NCBI GenBank assembly: GCA_027924645.1
Contig: BSBN01001965.1
Location: 17,102,001-17,166,000, forward strand
Reading direction: 5' to 3'
DNA: 64,000 nucleotides
Source: Cunninghamia lanceolata
Taxonomy: Eukaryota; Streptophyta; Pinopsida; Cupressales; Cupressaceae
Shown one piece after another: positions 34,695-46,207 of the stretch. Each line of letters opens with the position of its first letter. Position 1 is the first letter of the stretch. The notes under the pieces were generated by a model, which was not told where the DNA came from, did not search any database, and saw only the letters and a list, made by a program, of their open reading frames with translations. Made by a program: the position numbers and the translations under genes.

Positions 34695-35895
34695 GTCTCT
34701 AGAGTGCATTTAGAACATTTTAGTTCCTATTTTCGTATCCCAATGGAATGAGGCCTAAGTCCCATGACAAATAGGACCTAGGAGGACCCCTTGAGCTATA
34801 CCCTACCTAAAATAGGGGGGAGGACTTGGGTTCCTATGCCATAGTCCTACCCTATTTTTGGATAGCCCCAATTTTTGGGTGTCAGTTTATGACCGTTAGG
34901 AGGTTATTTTGCTGATACGGTAAAGTTTGATTTTTAAAATCTTGGCAGGAATTCTTGTAGGTGCATTTATAAGAATGTGTAGGCATTCATTTGTAAAATA
35001 TATTTCAATTAGATAATCATTGTGAACTCTAGGCATTCTCAAGGTGATTCAAAGCTTTCTATTGTGTTGCAAGAGCAAACTTGTATGTTTTGTGCATTGA
35101 TATTTGCATATTTGAGCTTCAATCTCCTCATGGTATGAAGAGGATCTTCCTCCATGAGAGATTCAATACAAGGTGACTTATCATTGTGTTTTCATCATTG
35201 ATTCCTTTGGTTTTTACCTCTACCTCACAAGGGCATGCAGTCTTTGTCTAACAATAGTGTTCAGAGACTTAAGTGTCCTCTGGGGTTTGACTAAGGCAAA
35301 CCTCTAAACACCACAACTCCCAAACCCAGTCTTGTTATTGTAGGTTACAGGTGTCACATTTGGGAAAAGTGGAGTTTTAGGAAGGAGTGGAAGGCATCAA
35401 GTATTCAGGATCTAGAGAAAAGTCAGACAAAGGAGCACTTCCAGGACTAGGGCACCCGTAAAAGTGTCCTTTGCAGACAGATTTTAGAACATAGAAGTTA
35501 CAGGGCTGATCAATGTCAAAAAGAGGTCTAGATTCCTTGAAAAAGTAGGTAGCTTGGACTTGGGCACCCACACTAGTGTCCTCAACTGTTCTACCTCAAA
35601 ACCCTAAAAATAGGTATTCTGTAATTTGTTATTTTACTCCTGTCTGTAAGAGTTTTTTCTGTCTTTCATCAATTTTTTGTCGTATTTACATAATTAGGGT
35701 TTTAATGGTTAATTAGACACAAGAGAAGGAAAATTAATAATTAAATCCCCTAATCCAAGCTTCCCCTCATTTTCAAGTGACCTAGGGTATGATAGTGCTC
35801 GCCACTCGACCCTAGATCCTTCAATGTTAGGGTGAAAGGAGGATTCAAACATCTAAAGAACAAAAGATTAACAAAATCTAATTTTACCCTAAAAA

Positions 35896-36480
35896 TTTTG
35901 GTGAACCCATGTTTTTAGACTTAAATTTTAACTTGTTGATTGTTTGTCTTTAGATTTGGTGTGATTTCATTCATTAATTTGGTCATTTACTTTATTGCAT
36001 TGAGAAAAATTTAAAAAATTCAAAAATTGGAAAAATACAAAATTATTGCATTATTTGGCTTACTAAATTGCATCAATTCTTTCTAATTTTTCCTAATTCA
36101 TGATTTTTGCATCAGATCTGATATAAAATATAGAAAAATCCAAAAAAATTAGAAATTTAACTTGCATTTTCATCATTTAATTGCTAGGGATTTGTGGAAA
36201 TTTTGACAATTTTATATAACCTAGTAATTCCAAAATCTAGGGTTTGTAGGAAAAATCTTTTATAATATTTTTCTACTAATTTTAGAGGCTCATTCAAACT
36301 TTCATTTGGCTATAGTCTTTCATTTTAGTATAAACATGCATTTAGATTTAAAATATTTGCATGTTTACATAGAAAATTTCAACAAAAACTAGCAATTTTG
36401 GTGCATTTTCATTAAATTTGCATGGGCATTTTGCATGTTAAGGCTTGGAAATCATTTTCAGATCTGAGATTAATTAAATT
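35896..36480 (+). other. AT-rich leader of element F with candidate primer-binding site
   Basis: TGGTGAACCCATG (35899-35911), three bases after the LTR, sits at the primer-binding-site position. I cannot name the tRNA with certainty. The following 570 bp is very AT-rich, with runs such as AAAAATTCAAAAATTGG, and holds no supported ORF. Confidence 0.5.
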
Positions 36481-36499
36481 TCATCATAAATAAAACTTC

Positions 36500-37330
36500 A
36501 AATCATTTACATAGTATTTTGTGTCAAGATTTCAAACCTAGGGCTTCAAAAACAACAATTTTCACTAAAATTGGCCTTATTGACTCTCTAAACTTGCATT
36601 ATATGTGTGTTGTAAGGATATTTTTGCATTAGTTTGTTGTTATCAGGGTAATCATTTTATTCCCCTCATAAAAATTTTCATAACACCCTTTTAATGAGCT
36701 CTTGTAGTGAAAATTTGGCAAAAAATTACACATTTTGACCATTTTTGCCTTAGGGTTTGACCTAGTTTGCACTCCAAGCGTCTTGTGATCAATTTTGTGG
36801 ATTCAGGTGACTGATATTATTGATATTATTCACTTAAACTCCTAAAATTCCTTACAACACCTCCTTTATTAGGTCTTGGAATTGAAAAATTGTGAAAAAT
36901 AGCTTATTTTTGCTATATTTTCACTAGGGTTTGACCTTTAGTGGTGCTAAAAGTGTGTTGTGTTCGGTATTTTTGCATCAAGTGGATCTTATTTCTGATA
37001 TTATTTGTTTTCCATAATTATTTTCCTCACAACACCCTTTTTTATGCTCTTTTGCATTGAATTTTGGTGAAAAAAGTGCTCATTTTGACATATTTTCACT
37101 ATATTTTGACTTGGTATTATCTTGGATTTGCATCAAGAGTGTGTTGAGAATGATTAGATTGTTGTTTTGGACTGATATAAGAAATATAACTTGCTTCCCT
37201 TGACTTAAGTCTTTACAACATCCTTTGTTTTCATTCATTGGCATTGAAAAGAGTAAAAAAAAATCAAGCATTTTAGCTCATTTGCATATAGTTTGCACTT
37301 GTCTTTTGCATACTCTTGGAAAATTGTTAA
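36500..37330 (+). repeat. Degenerate tandem repeat of about 175-186 bp in the F leader
   Basis: Four or more related units share an ACAACACC-CCTTT anchor (near 36681, 36854, 37029 and 37215), then a GGCATTGAAAATTG-like segment, CATTTTGACC-like and TTTTCACTAGGGTTTGACC-like blocks, and GTGTGTTGTG-like and CTGATATTATT-like blocks. Divergence between units is high, so the array is old. It ends just before the ORF at 37340. Confidence 0.7.
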
Positions 37331-37339
37331 AATCTGATT

Positions 37340-38182
37340 TTGAATTTCATTGTGGCATCTTCATGTTATTCATCTCTGAAATATTTGTATGAGTATATCC
37401 TAGAGCTTGAAAATGTCTCTAATTTCATTAACAATAATCCTCATGTTCTAGAGCACATAGCTTCTATAAGTGATATTGATGCTTCTATATGTTCTACATA
37501 TGAATTGCAATTACTTTGTTATACACATGATTTTAGTAGGTTCACACTATTCATAGGAGCATATCCTTTGATCTTAGAAGATTTAACTAAATTCATCTCT
37601 AGGAATACTCATGAAAACATTGATAATGATTCCATAGAGCATTCAAGAACCTTAGATGAGAAGACTAGGGATAGATTTAGTAATTCCACTGCTCTCCCTG
37701 GCCAAGATGAAGCATTAGTGAATGAAGAGCTCCCTCTAACAAAGAGCATTCCATGGGTAGAATATGAGCATTCATTTGACAATTATCAAATTCCTACCTC
37801 TGTGGATCATCCCACCAACCTTCTTCCTTTACTTGATTGTCCACATACCTTGGATTTCACTAAGGAAGAGAAGACCTTTAATGTCCCTCCTTTGTTTGAT
37901 TATTCAAGTCATTTAGACATCACTAAGGATGTAGTTTTAGTGGATGAGGAAAAGTCTCTCACATTAACTCCTTCAAGGATGAATGTTGAGACCACTCAAA
38001 ATAATTTGCTTCTCCCACCACCTAAGAGGATAGCAAATATGTGTACTAATGAAATTCAACAAGAAAACATTCCACCTAACATTGAGTCAAACCAAAAAGC
38101 ATTTAAGAATGAACAAAAGAATAATAACAAAAACTTGGCAATGGTACCTTACACACCTTTTCTCTCTAACATTTGTGATTGA
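37340..38182 (+). CDS. 280-codon ORF of unknown function in element F
   Basis: The ORF is uninterrupted from ATG to TGA in a region otherwise devoid of long frames. I do not recognise the protein. The N-terminal third is mixed hydrophobic with acidic Asp-Ile-Asp patches. The middle is rich in Ser/Asp/Glu. It contains two short related segments, LLDCPHTLDFTKEE and LFDYSSHLDITKDV. The C-terminus is Asn/Gln/Lys-rich and low-complexity. No zinc knuckle, protease or membrane segment is visible. It could be a diverged gag-like product of the element or captured host sequence. Stops in neighbouring elements make its openness notable. Confidence 0.5.
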   Translation: MNFIVASSCYSSLKYLYEYILELENVSNFINNNPHVLEHIASISDIDASICSTYELQLLCYTHDFSRFTLFIGAYPLILEDLTKFISRNTHENIDNDSIEHSRTLDEKTRDRFSNSTALPGQDEALVNEELPLTKSIPWVEYEHSFDNYQIPTSVDHPTNLLPLLDCPHTLDFTKEEKTFNVPPLFDYSSHLDITKDVVLVDEEKSLTLTPSRMNVETTQNNLLLPPPKRIANMCTNEIQQENIPPNIESNQKAFKNEQKNNNKNLAMVPYTPFLSNICD

Positions 38183-39967
38183 AAAGAAGATGATTTAATT
38201 GTTGATGACTTCTAGCATTGGCCTCTCTACAGGTAAGTATCTATAAACTTTTATTTCTATCATAATGTGCTTCCCCCGTGATGTGTTATGTGTTGTTTAG
38301 GCCTCTTGGGATGACCTCAGATTCTCTCGTAAGGTTTGAGATACCACGAGACTGCCTCTATTGTGACCTTCTTCTATTTGTATCATCAATCTTCTATATT
38401 GCTCTCTCTTTGATTTCATTGTTGTGTGTTGTGTCTTATGGACATAGCATCATGGTTGGTGACTTGGGGGAACCCTCCTATGTGATTCTCCCTAAGACAC
38501 TTGTTTATCCTCTTTTATTTATTGTTTCCCTTCCTCTACTATTTCCACCTAGTAGGCGGATGACGACAAACATTTATACTAATGCAGACCTAGTGTCCCT
38601 TTCAAGAGAAATAAAAAATGGACTATAGTTCCTAATATGACGATGGGGTTGTATATCATTTCCAAAGCTTGGCTAGTGGAATCACTCATGCTTTCTGCAT
38701 AGTGAATTTGATGATGTTTCTATTGCATTTACAAACCTTAACAATATTGTTGGTCCGTGCACCTTTGTTTTCCTTTGAATCTAGCCTTGGCAATACTTGA
38801 TTCAGAGAGCTTCGTGATATAGCCCTAGGTTATCCTCAAACTCCAAATTCATTGTATAACCTTGGCTCTTTGTTTGGTTAATCATATGCATGTATGCTGT
38901 TGTTTATCATGATTTTGTAGACACTAACAAGTTTCTTGCAGGGATGTGTTTGTGGGAACATTTGGCGATCGTAAAGTACATGTCACCTCCGGGGGACATG
39001 GGCTTTGCAAAAGTTAGTGTTTGCTTGTGTGTTTTCTTCCTACCTTAACATGCTTGATATCGATAACTGATATCAACCACCTTAAGGTGGGGGCATGTAA
39101 GGTAAGCTGTCTATTATAGATGTTAGCAATGTGTTTGACCTCAGATGCAAAGACCTACACCCCAGAGTAGTGCATTGTGCATCTTGAGCTTGTTCACAAT
39201 CAATCAATAAATCATGTAAACCCTCCGTGGAGGCAGGATATCAAGCATATACTTTTTCTTAAGCCCTTTGCAGAGGTAGGGATGGTGTATTTCTCAAAGT
39301 AGATTACATCATCCTGACATTTTCAAAAGTCCTTTGCGGAGGCGTGGAGCGGTTTTGTGACTAACTCAACCCTTAAGCATGTCTTCAGTGATTGTTATGG
39401 TGAATCCCTATCATCGGTGTGTACCTATAATGTGCCCGAGATGGTGACGAGCCTAGAAATAGGGAACACACCATCGCTTGTTTGCCATGTTTTCTCCATG
39501 TCTTCAAATGTGTGTGTTTTGATGTGCTTGTTTTGTATGGCATGTTTGTTACCCCATATGTAGAGACCAACACCTTTGAGTAGTGCTTCATGCATTTTGG
39601 GAGGTTTTGCATGTATTGCATGTTTGTTACCCCATATATAGAGACCAACACCCTTGAGTAGTGCTTCATGTATTATGGGAGGCTTGTTTACTTTCCAGTA
39701 CTTACATTTGCATTTCATATATATGAGAAAAAGAAAAGAAAAGATATCATTTCTATCTTCCATGCACTAATGTGTCTTCTATGCATTGACTGTCTACTCC
39801 GTGTTCTGTGTGACTGTAACTTTCTTCTTCATGTTTTGCATGCCTGTTACTCTCTTTTATGTGGTTGGTGTGTCTTCTTCATGCTTGGTGTGTTTGCTGT
39901 ATTTGTGACCTTACTTTAATGCATGTATTGGCCTTGCGTTTATACATACATTAAAGTGGGGGCTAAA
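38183..39967 (+). other. Noncoding 3' region of element F
   Basis: No gene is supported. The open frame at 38278-38628 is hydrophobic and unlike known proteins. A purine-rich GGTGGGGGCATGTAAGG (near 39086-39102) resembles the tract at 39955-39963 just before the 3' LTR and may be an older or alternative polypurine tract. A 78-bp tandem duplication lies at 39540-39684. Confidence 0.5.
39540..39684 (+). repeat. 78-bp tandem duplication in element F
   Basis: The segment CATGTTTGTTACCCCATAT with AGAGACCAACACC and GAGTAGTGCTTCATG occurs at 39541-39605 and again at 39619-39684, with few differences. The offset is 78 bases, a simple local duplication. Confidence 0.8.
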
Positions 39968-41166
39968 TGTAATGTCAAAAAATGTCCCCTTGGGGGCTTT
40001 TCCCTCATAAGGCTTAACTCCCAGGTCTTTAGAGTGCATTTAGTACATTTTAGTTCATATTTTAGCATCCCGATGGAATGAGGGAGGACCCCTTGAGTTG
40101 TACCCTACCTAAAATAGGGGGGAGGACTTGGGTGCTCACGCCCTAGTCCTACCCTATTTTTGGGTAGGCCCAATTTCTGGGTGTCAGTTTATGACCATTA
40201 GGAGGTTATTTTGCCAACATGGTAAAGTTTGATTTTTAAAATCTTGGTGGGAATGCTTGTAGGTGCATATATAAGAATGTGTAGGCATTCATTTGTAAAC
40301 TAGATTTCAATTAGAAGATCATTGTAAACTCTAGGAATTCCCAAGGTGATTCAAAGCTTTCTATTGTGTTACAAGAGCATACTTGAGCTTCAATCTCCTC
40401 ATGGCATGAAGATCATCTTCCTCTATGAGAGATTCACTACAAGGTGACTTATCATTGTGTTTTTATCATTGATTCCTTTGTTTTTTGCCTCTACCTCACA
40501 AGGGCACACACTCTTTGTCTAACAACGATGTTTAGAGACTTAAGCGTCCTCTAGGGTTTGATTGAGGCAAACCTCTAAACCCCACAACCCCCAAACCAAG
40601 TCTTTTGATTGTAGGTTACAGGTGTCACATTTGGGAAAAGTGCACTTGCAAGAAGGAGTGGTAGGCATCAACAATTTAGGATCTAGAGAAAAGTCAGACA
40701 AAGGAGCACTTCTAGGACTAGGGCACCCACAAAAGTGTCCTCCGTAGATAGATTTTAGAAAGTAGAAGTTACAGGGCTGATTAGTTTTGGAAGGAGGTCT
40801 AGATTCCTCAAAAAAGTAGGTACCTTGGACTTGGCCACCCACACCAATGTCCCCGGCTATTCCACCTCAGAATCTTGAAAATAATTATTCTATAATTTGT
40901 TATTTTACTCTTGTCTGTAAGAGCTTTTTCCATCTTTTATCAATTTGTTACCATATTTTCATAATTAGTGTCTTAATGGTTAATTAGACATAAGAGAAGG
41001 AAAATTAATAATTAAATTCCCTAATCCAAGCTTCCCCTCATTTGCAAGTGACCTAGGGTATGATAGTGCCTACCACTCGACCCTAGATCCTTCAATGTTA
41101 GGGTGAAAGGAGGATTCAAACATCTAAAGAACAAAAGATTAAAAAAATCCAATTTTACCCTAAACA
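39968..41166 (+). repeat. 3' LTR of element F
   Basis: It begins TGTAATGTCA and ends CCCTAAACA, with TSD CCCAT after it. Near the start is a CCCCTTGGGGG palindrome. An inverted repeat (CTACCTAAAATAGGG at 40104-40118 with CCCTATTTTTGGGTAG at 40152-40167) could form a hairpin and is also present in the 5' LTR. Confidence 0.9.
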
Positions 41167-41639
41167 CCCATGAATCTGGCAAAGAACAAAGCAAGGTCAT
41201 GCAACGATCCTCCTCCACCATTTTCACACCCACAGATGTCAACTGTACAATAATCATGTTGAAAGCATTCATGTGGTCTACAATAGATCCCCCATCTTCC
41301 ATTTTTAGAGAAAATAACTTCTTTTTCAAGAAGAGTTTGTTCACCAAGGACTTGGCTTAATAAACATCACCCAACTTCCAAAGATCCTTCGTTGTCTTCT
41401 CCTCATGGATGTTCAACATAATAGAGTCATCTAAATAGAGTCTAATGAGATGCTTAGCTTTTTGATCTTTGAGGTCCCAATCATCTTATTGCATTTCTAT
41501 AGATTTTACACTAGATACCATTTCCCATAGGTCACGATCAACAAGTAGGTCCTCCATCCTTAATTTCAACAACTTGAAATTAGTGCCATTGAATTTCTCA
41601 ACCTCTATCCTTCCGGATGTGGTTGTCATCTCCTTGCTG
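41167..41639 (-). pseudogene. N-terminal gag of element B (UBN2 type)
   Basis: It starts with MTTTSGRIEVEKFNG at 41639, the usual opening of a copia gag, then FKLLKLRMEDLLVD. It continues to NKLFLKKKLFSLKMEDGG, the UBN2 core, and CSLPDSW at its right edge, where element F interrupts. Gag resumes at 27084. Two stops break the early part. Confidence 0.87.
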
Positions 41640-41732
41640 CAATAAGATATAGAATACTATACATAAGAATCCCACTCAACCTAAGATTAGCTCAAAAAAC
41701 CCCTACCCAATAGTTAAGACCAAAAATGGCTA

Positions 41733-41745
41733 GGCTCTAATACCA
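41733..41745 (-). promoter_or_regulatory. Primer-binding site of element B
   Basis: On the minus strand TGGTATTAGAGCC lies two bases from the 5' LTR edge. It is the tRNA-Met-type site with one C-to-T change. Confidence 0.85.
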
Positions 41746-41747
41746 AC

Positions 41748-42803
41748 TGAAAGGAAGCTAGTTGTGCAGAAAATGCTTCGTACACTAATCTAATGAGGGG
41801 AGGAGAGTAAAAATTCAAATTTATCCTAACTATTATAGCAACATTAAACCATTAACATGAGATATTGTAGCAAACACATAACAAAGAAGGTGAGACAGAA
41901 GAAGAGAGACACAAGATATACATGGGAAAAACCCTTTTCAGGTGAAAAACCCCACACTCCAAAACCTACATAATGTATTATCAAAACAAAGAATGTTTAC
42001 AACACACTTGCAATGCAAGCTCTTAGGAGTCTTTGACACTCGTATCTAGAGAAAAACTAGCAGCATAATAGTACCTGTCAAACCTGTAATATATCTCCTT
42101 CTCCAACCACCTATTTATATAGAATATACAAGGCCCAATATTGTTCCTATCTTGGAATGGGAATCCAACTTGGCCTCATTGCACAAAACTCACACCTAAG
42201 GACATCTGGTCAACATTGTAGAATGTGCCTAACACTTGTCCACAACTCCCATCCCAAAGAGGTTGCCTATTTCTAAAATGGGCTATGACATATGTTCTTA
42301 TGACTCTTACGACTGTCATAGAATTTGTCATAGCAGTTACAACTTACACTTGTAAGAGAATCTGTCATACACAAGCTATAAATAGCATATTCTCTTACAA
42401 CATGTCATAGTCCACCTTGGGGGCCCAAATATGCCTTTTTCAAAGATGCTTCATGACACATGTCTTCACCTATCTTACAAGCTTCTATTTCTAACTCTTA
42501 CATGTCATAACTTCATCATAGGAATCCATCATAACCGTTTCAATAAAACATTCCCTTACACAACATCCAAGATGGTGACACATGGAAAAATACTCCTACC
42601 ACAAAGTGGGACACCTATCTCCTCATGTGAGGACAAAATTACAAGTTGTCATCTTCCATGTAGGATGACACATCACCATGCCACATCCCACAAAATGACA
42701 ATATGGAATTTACAATTAATTTACAACATAGGCAATGAATTAATAAATACAAACATAAATAATGCAAGGAATTACCAAGGTTGAGACACCTTAATTCCCA
42801 ACA
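41748..42803 (-). repeat. 5' LTR of element B
   Basis: It aligns over its whole length with 3610-4664. The outer flank gives TSD GATTT (42804-42808). A TATA-like stretch TATTTATAGC (minus orientation GCTATAAATA, near 42375-42388) could be the promoter. Confidence 0.92.
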
Positions 42804-42808
42804 GATTT

Positions 42809-43764
42809 GGTAGGCACCATTTCTTCTTCTTTTATAGTAATGAATCACTTATTCATTTCCAGAGGTACTTCTCATAATAGGTTCATCATCTGTGACTCTT
42901 CCATCAGCAACTTTTTGGACACAAAAGGATTTCTTCTAATCTCTAGGTTTATTTGGCTTTGAGACCCTCTCCAAACATCTTGATGAAAAAAGGCCAATCT
43001 TATTGCAAGCAAAGCATTTGAAAGGCAACGTTCCTTCATACTTACCAGATCCTTTTGGTAACCTTTGGAAAACATCGATTCAAGTTCTTTAAGCTCTGAT
43101 TCATATTCTTTAAGTTTGTTCTATGCCTTCTCATAACTTTTTAGTCTTTTTGGAGAGCATTCACTTGAAAAAAATCTTTGTTTCCCTTTTAGGAACCACT
43201 GGCCTTATATGCAGATTACTAATTTAGAAAGAGAAACACCAAACTCATTCACCAACCAATAGACCCCTTGAAATATCAATCATAGTCCTGAATTCCTCAA
43301 TAGCTGTAACCTTATGCTTGTATGTAGTAGGTAAAGATCAACAATCTCTGATTCTTGCAAATTTCCACTAGCACACCTACTTTTGATGTGAAGAATGCAT
43401 TTGCCCTAACTCTTCTAGATACTCAGTTTCTTAAAATAGTTTCTCATAGATTTCTTCACAAATTACCACACCAACTTATTTTCTTCTGGATCTTCTTTCA
43501 GATGAAATACAATAGGCCATTATGTATTCTTTCACATGCTGTATCCATGCATCCACTTACTGGTAGGGGAGATTAGATTTTCAATGCAGTTCCCCCTAAG
43601 CCAAGGCTCCTAATTCAAATTCTGGAGGATATATCAACACTTGATTCTAGTGCAGACCCATCACCATTATTTATTTCATCTTTCTTCACCCAATTCTTGT
43701 TCATTTCATTCTAGATTTCATTCACATCTACTTTGCCCTTGCCTTTATCTTGTCTTTGCTCATT
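42809..43764 (-). pseudogene. Central gag and start of protease region of element A
   Basis: Minus-strand fragments include KVTAIEEFRTMIDISRGLL (near 43255-43320), a typical UBN2-domain ending. A short coiled segment LKEYESELKEL (near 43085-43115) follows, then a knuckle CFACNKIGLFSSRC (near 42970-43015, His replaced by Leu). Frames shift several times. The region continues at 3604 after element B. Confidence 0.65.
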
Positions 43765-44813
43765 CTAGTTTCTATTTACCAGACCTTTCCTATCATTATT
43801 CTTGCTTCTATAGAATCTTGCAATATGACCGAATATATTGTAGTTAAAGCAATTAACATTTCCTTGCTCATTTACTTGACTTCCTTTTGATCTACACTGA
43901 TTAGCCATGTGTCCAAATTTATTACATGCAAAACATTTGCCATTGAAAGAATTACCTCTATAGTAAGAGTTATTCTTCATCATACTTCTGTGCTCATTGG
44001 ATTTATGACCATGCCTTTTACAATTAAATCATTGTCTAGAGAAGGATGGATTATTTTGATTTACTCTACTTCTGCATTAAGTGGCTCTATGACCAAATTT
44101 ATTACACTTGAAACAATTTCCATTGAATGATGGATACCTTTAAGCATTAGGTTGTCTTAATAGAGGTCTTCTAGGTCTATTTATCTCATTTCTTGATTGA
44201 TAATTTATTTTCTGGATCCAGAGCTTTCACCTTTCTCATACCCAAGATTATACATATCATCAGCTTTTTTCTGATCCTCAAGTATTGCTTCAAGTTTAGC
44301 TAAACTTATCTTGAACTTCTCCTTGTATTCATTTGTAACTTCTAGGTCATGTCTGAGAATGCCAATTTCCCTTTCAAGATCTCTTTCATTGTCTCTTCTT
44401 TCTTGTAGATTAGACTTTAGATGGCCAGCTATAATGTCCAATCTATAGCATTCATCAATTCTTTCTTTTAAAGTTTGATTTAGGTCTTCTTCAGTCTTCT
44501 TCCTTTGCTCAATTTCTTTGGCTAGCCTCATTGCCCCAGATTCCATCACAACTTTTAGAACAACTTCTTTTGACAACTTCTCACATTCCTTTGTCTTTTC
44601 TTCCAAAGCTTCATTCATGCCATTTTCTTCAGGTAAAATGGATAGTTATAGAAGTAGCTCCTTTTTCCTTTACATAGTTTTCTTTAATTTATCTTTTAAC
44701 TTTTCAATGGTATCATAAGCATCTTTAAGTTCACCTCTTAGATTACTAATTTCTTCTTTAGACTGAACAAGCTTTCCTAGGGCCAACTAAAGTTGATCTT
44801 TGAGTGAACCCAT
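43765..44813 (-). pseudogene. N-terminal coiled coil and zinc-knuckle cluster of element A gag
   Basis: It begins MGSLKDQL at 44813, close to the primer-binding site. A long charged coiled coil spans 44205-44800 (Glu/Lys/Arg heptads). Up to four CCHC knuckles lie within about 320 bp: CFKCNKFGHRAT (near 44085-44125), a degraded one near 44000-44040, an intact CFACNKFGHMANQC (near 43905-43945), and CFNYNIFGHIARF (near 43815-43860). This block precedes the UBN2 part, which is unusual for copia gag. Stops are scattered. Confidence 0.7.
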
Positions 44814-44869
44814 TTAAAACTTCCTCCAAGATCTTTTCCCCAAGCTATTAGGCTTCTCAAAGGAACGTT

Positions 44870-44881
44870 GCTCTGATACCA
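44870..44881 (-). promoter_or_regulatory. Primer-binding site of element A (tRNA-Met type)
   Basis: On the minus strand TGGTATCAGAGC lies two bases from the LTR edge and matches the 3' end of initiator tRNA-Met. Confidence 0.87.
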
Positions 44882-44883
44882 AT

Positions 44884-46207
44884 TGTTGGAATTAGCTTAG
44901 ACAACTGAGAGGGGGGGTGAATTAGTTGTCCCCAAAATTAATCTTTTCTTCTCTTTTAATCTTCTTTCACAATTGGCAAAATGATTAATGATGCAAACAT
45001 TAAAGAATATAACATCAACACATAAGCAGAAACATAATCAACACATTTGACACCAAGATTTTTGATGTGGAAACCAAGGGAAAAACCATGGTGGGGGTTA
45101 ACCCACAGGATTTGTAGCCTATTAAAAGTACTTAAAAAGAGGAAGGACTTCCCTTCAGGCTCACTACCTAGAGCTCATTTCTCAAAGAGAGGCTCACTGC
45201 CTACAGAATTTATGTTTAGTATAGAAAGAATTAATTGAGAAATACCATCTTCTTCATGTCTAGTTCAATCTCATTGAGTGCTCATAAAAATTTTGCTCTT
45301 GTCCCAAATATTTCTTTACTATTACTTCATCCTTTACTATTCTTTCTCATCTACGTCTCCTCTTCTCTACTCTACCTCTAATCCTTTCTTGGGATTTGAT
45401 CAATTTGCACAAGGATGATTTTCAACAACTCAACTACATGCCATTATATGCTTCATCAACCTTGGAATAAACATCAAGGTTAGAACTACAAGATTTTGAC
45501 TTAATATGAATGACTAAGCTATCAGCCAGACATAATTGGAACTCAAATCTTCTTTGATCAACATGCCATGCTCCATCGAATTTATCTTAGATCATCCACA
45601 ACACTCTTGAATCATTCAGTCAGCAAAGACTGGGAAAGATCAACAACACCAAAAAGAAAATCTTCACCAAAAAGCTCAAACTTCAATGTGGACCTCTAAC
45701 ATAGCAGTCACACAATCCAAAGATTTCCACAAGCACATTTAAGTCAACATGAACAACCACACCACTTCACATCACCAGAATCACTTGCATCTTCACACTG
45801 AACCTCAAGACCACATATTTCCATGACTATCACACTAGAAAGATTACTTTCAGACCTCCAAACCATGAACCACTTAAGTTGAGGGAACACACAAACATCC
45901 CAGACATTTCTCTAGATCTACAAATCACAATATGCTCACCGGACCAGTCTAGACCAACTTCTTGCCCATCTATCATCACTAAAGAACTGCAAAAACTTGT
46001 TCTACTCAGAAGGCCATAACTTCACCAAATCTTCATGCGGACCTCTCAAATCTCAACTGGAGTAGCAACAAACAATCCTATACAAACCCTTTAATCTACA
46101 TACTTTGATCTTCACTTTACTAGAATTATTGATCACTCCTTTGCACTATTTCTAGCAGAGATATATATTGACATTAATTACAACACATCAGGCAAATATT
46201 TGCAATA
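44884..46207 (-). repeat. 5' LTR of element A
   Basis: It pairs with 1049-2355. It starts TATTGCAAATATT on the minus strand (partner TGTTGCAAATATG, a G-to-A change in the terminal dinucleotide) and ends CTAATTCCAACA. Confidence 0.85.

Larger units (their letters stand above)
27090..35895 (+). repeat. 5' LTR of element F, interrupted by element E
   Basis: Left part 27090-27150 and right part 34695-35895 together match 39968-41166. It starts TATAAGTCAG where the partner has TGTAATGTCA, so the terminal G was lost by mutation. It ends CCCTAAAAA where the partner has CCCTAAACA. Element E with TSD GTCTC sits 61 bases from its start. Confidence 0.88.
27090..41166 (+). mobile_element. Element F: LARD-like LTR retrotransposon without pol
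   Basis: LTRs lie at 27090-35895 (1257 bp once element E is removed) and 39968-41166 (1199 bp). They flank 4.07 kb lacking gag, protease, RT or integrase motifs. TSDs CCCAC (27085-27089) and CCCAT (41167-41171) differ by one base. A primer-binding-site candidate follows the 5' LTR and a GTGGGGGC-type purine tract precedes the 3' LTR, so it is a plus-strand element. The size and emptiness fit large retrotransposon derivatives. An open 280-codon ORF of unknown type is inside. Confidence 0.88.
3610..42803 (-). mobile_element. Element B: Ty1/copia LTR retrotransposon nested in A
   Basis: LTRs at 3610-4664 and 41748-42803 are 1055 and 1056 bp long. A perfect 5-bp TSD, GATTT, lies at 3605-3609 and 42804-42808. 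All domains lie on the minus strand in copia order: gag (41167-41639 continuing at 26830-27084), protease and GAG-pre-integrase (26072-26760), integrase (25183-26070), then RT and RNase H (4713-6190). Elements F and G and a 170-bp insertion interrupt it. Gag resumes across F and integrase resumes across the small insertion, confirming the nesting. Confidence 0.92.
1049..46207 (-). mobile_element. Element A: Ty1/copia LTR retrotransposon, outermost host of the left nest
   Basis: Two related LTRs of about 1.3 kb (1049-2355 and 44884-46207) flank copia coding remnants read on the minus strand: gag at 42965-44813, GAG-pre-integrase and integrase at 2880-3604, and RNase H at 2586-2860. A tRNA-Met-type primer-binding site adjoins the right (5') LTR. 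Element B is inserted in the protease region and splits A. Flanks GTGCA (1044-1048) and GTGTC (46208-46212) match at only three of five positions, so the TSD is eroded or the ends are off by a base or two. RT is missing: integrase passes almost directly into RNase H near 2870, so A carries an internal deletion. A is non-functional. Confidence 0.85.

Noticed and set aside
38278..38628. 116-codon hydrophobic ORF in element F
   Set aside because: No family resemblance, no supporting context and composition like random T-rich sequence. Not called as a gene.
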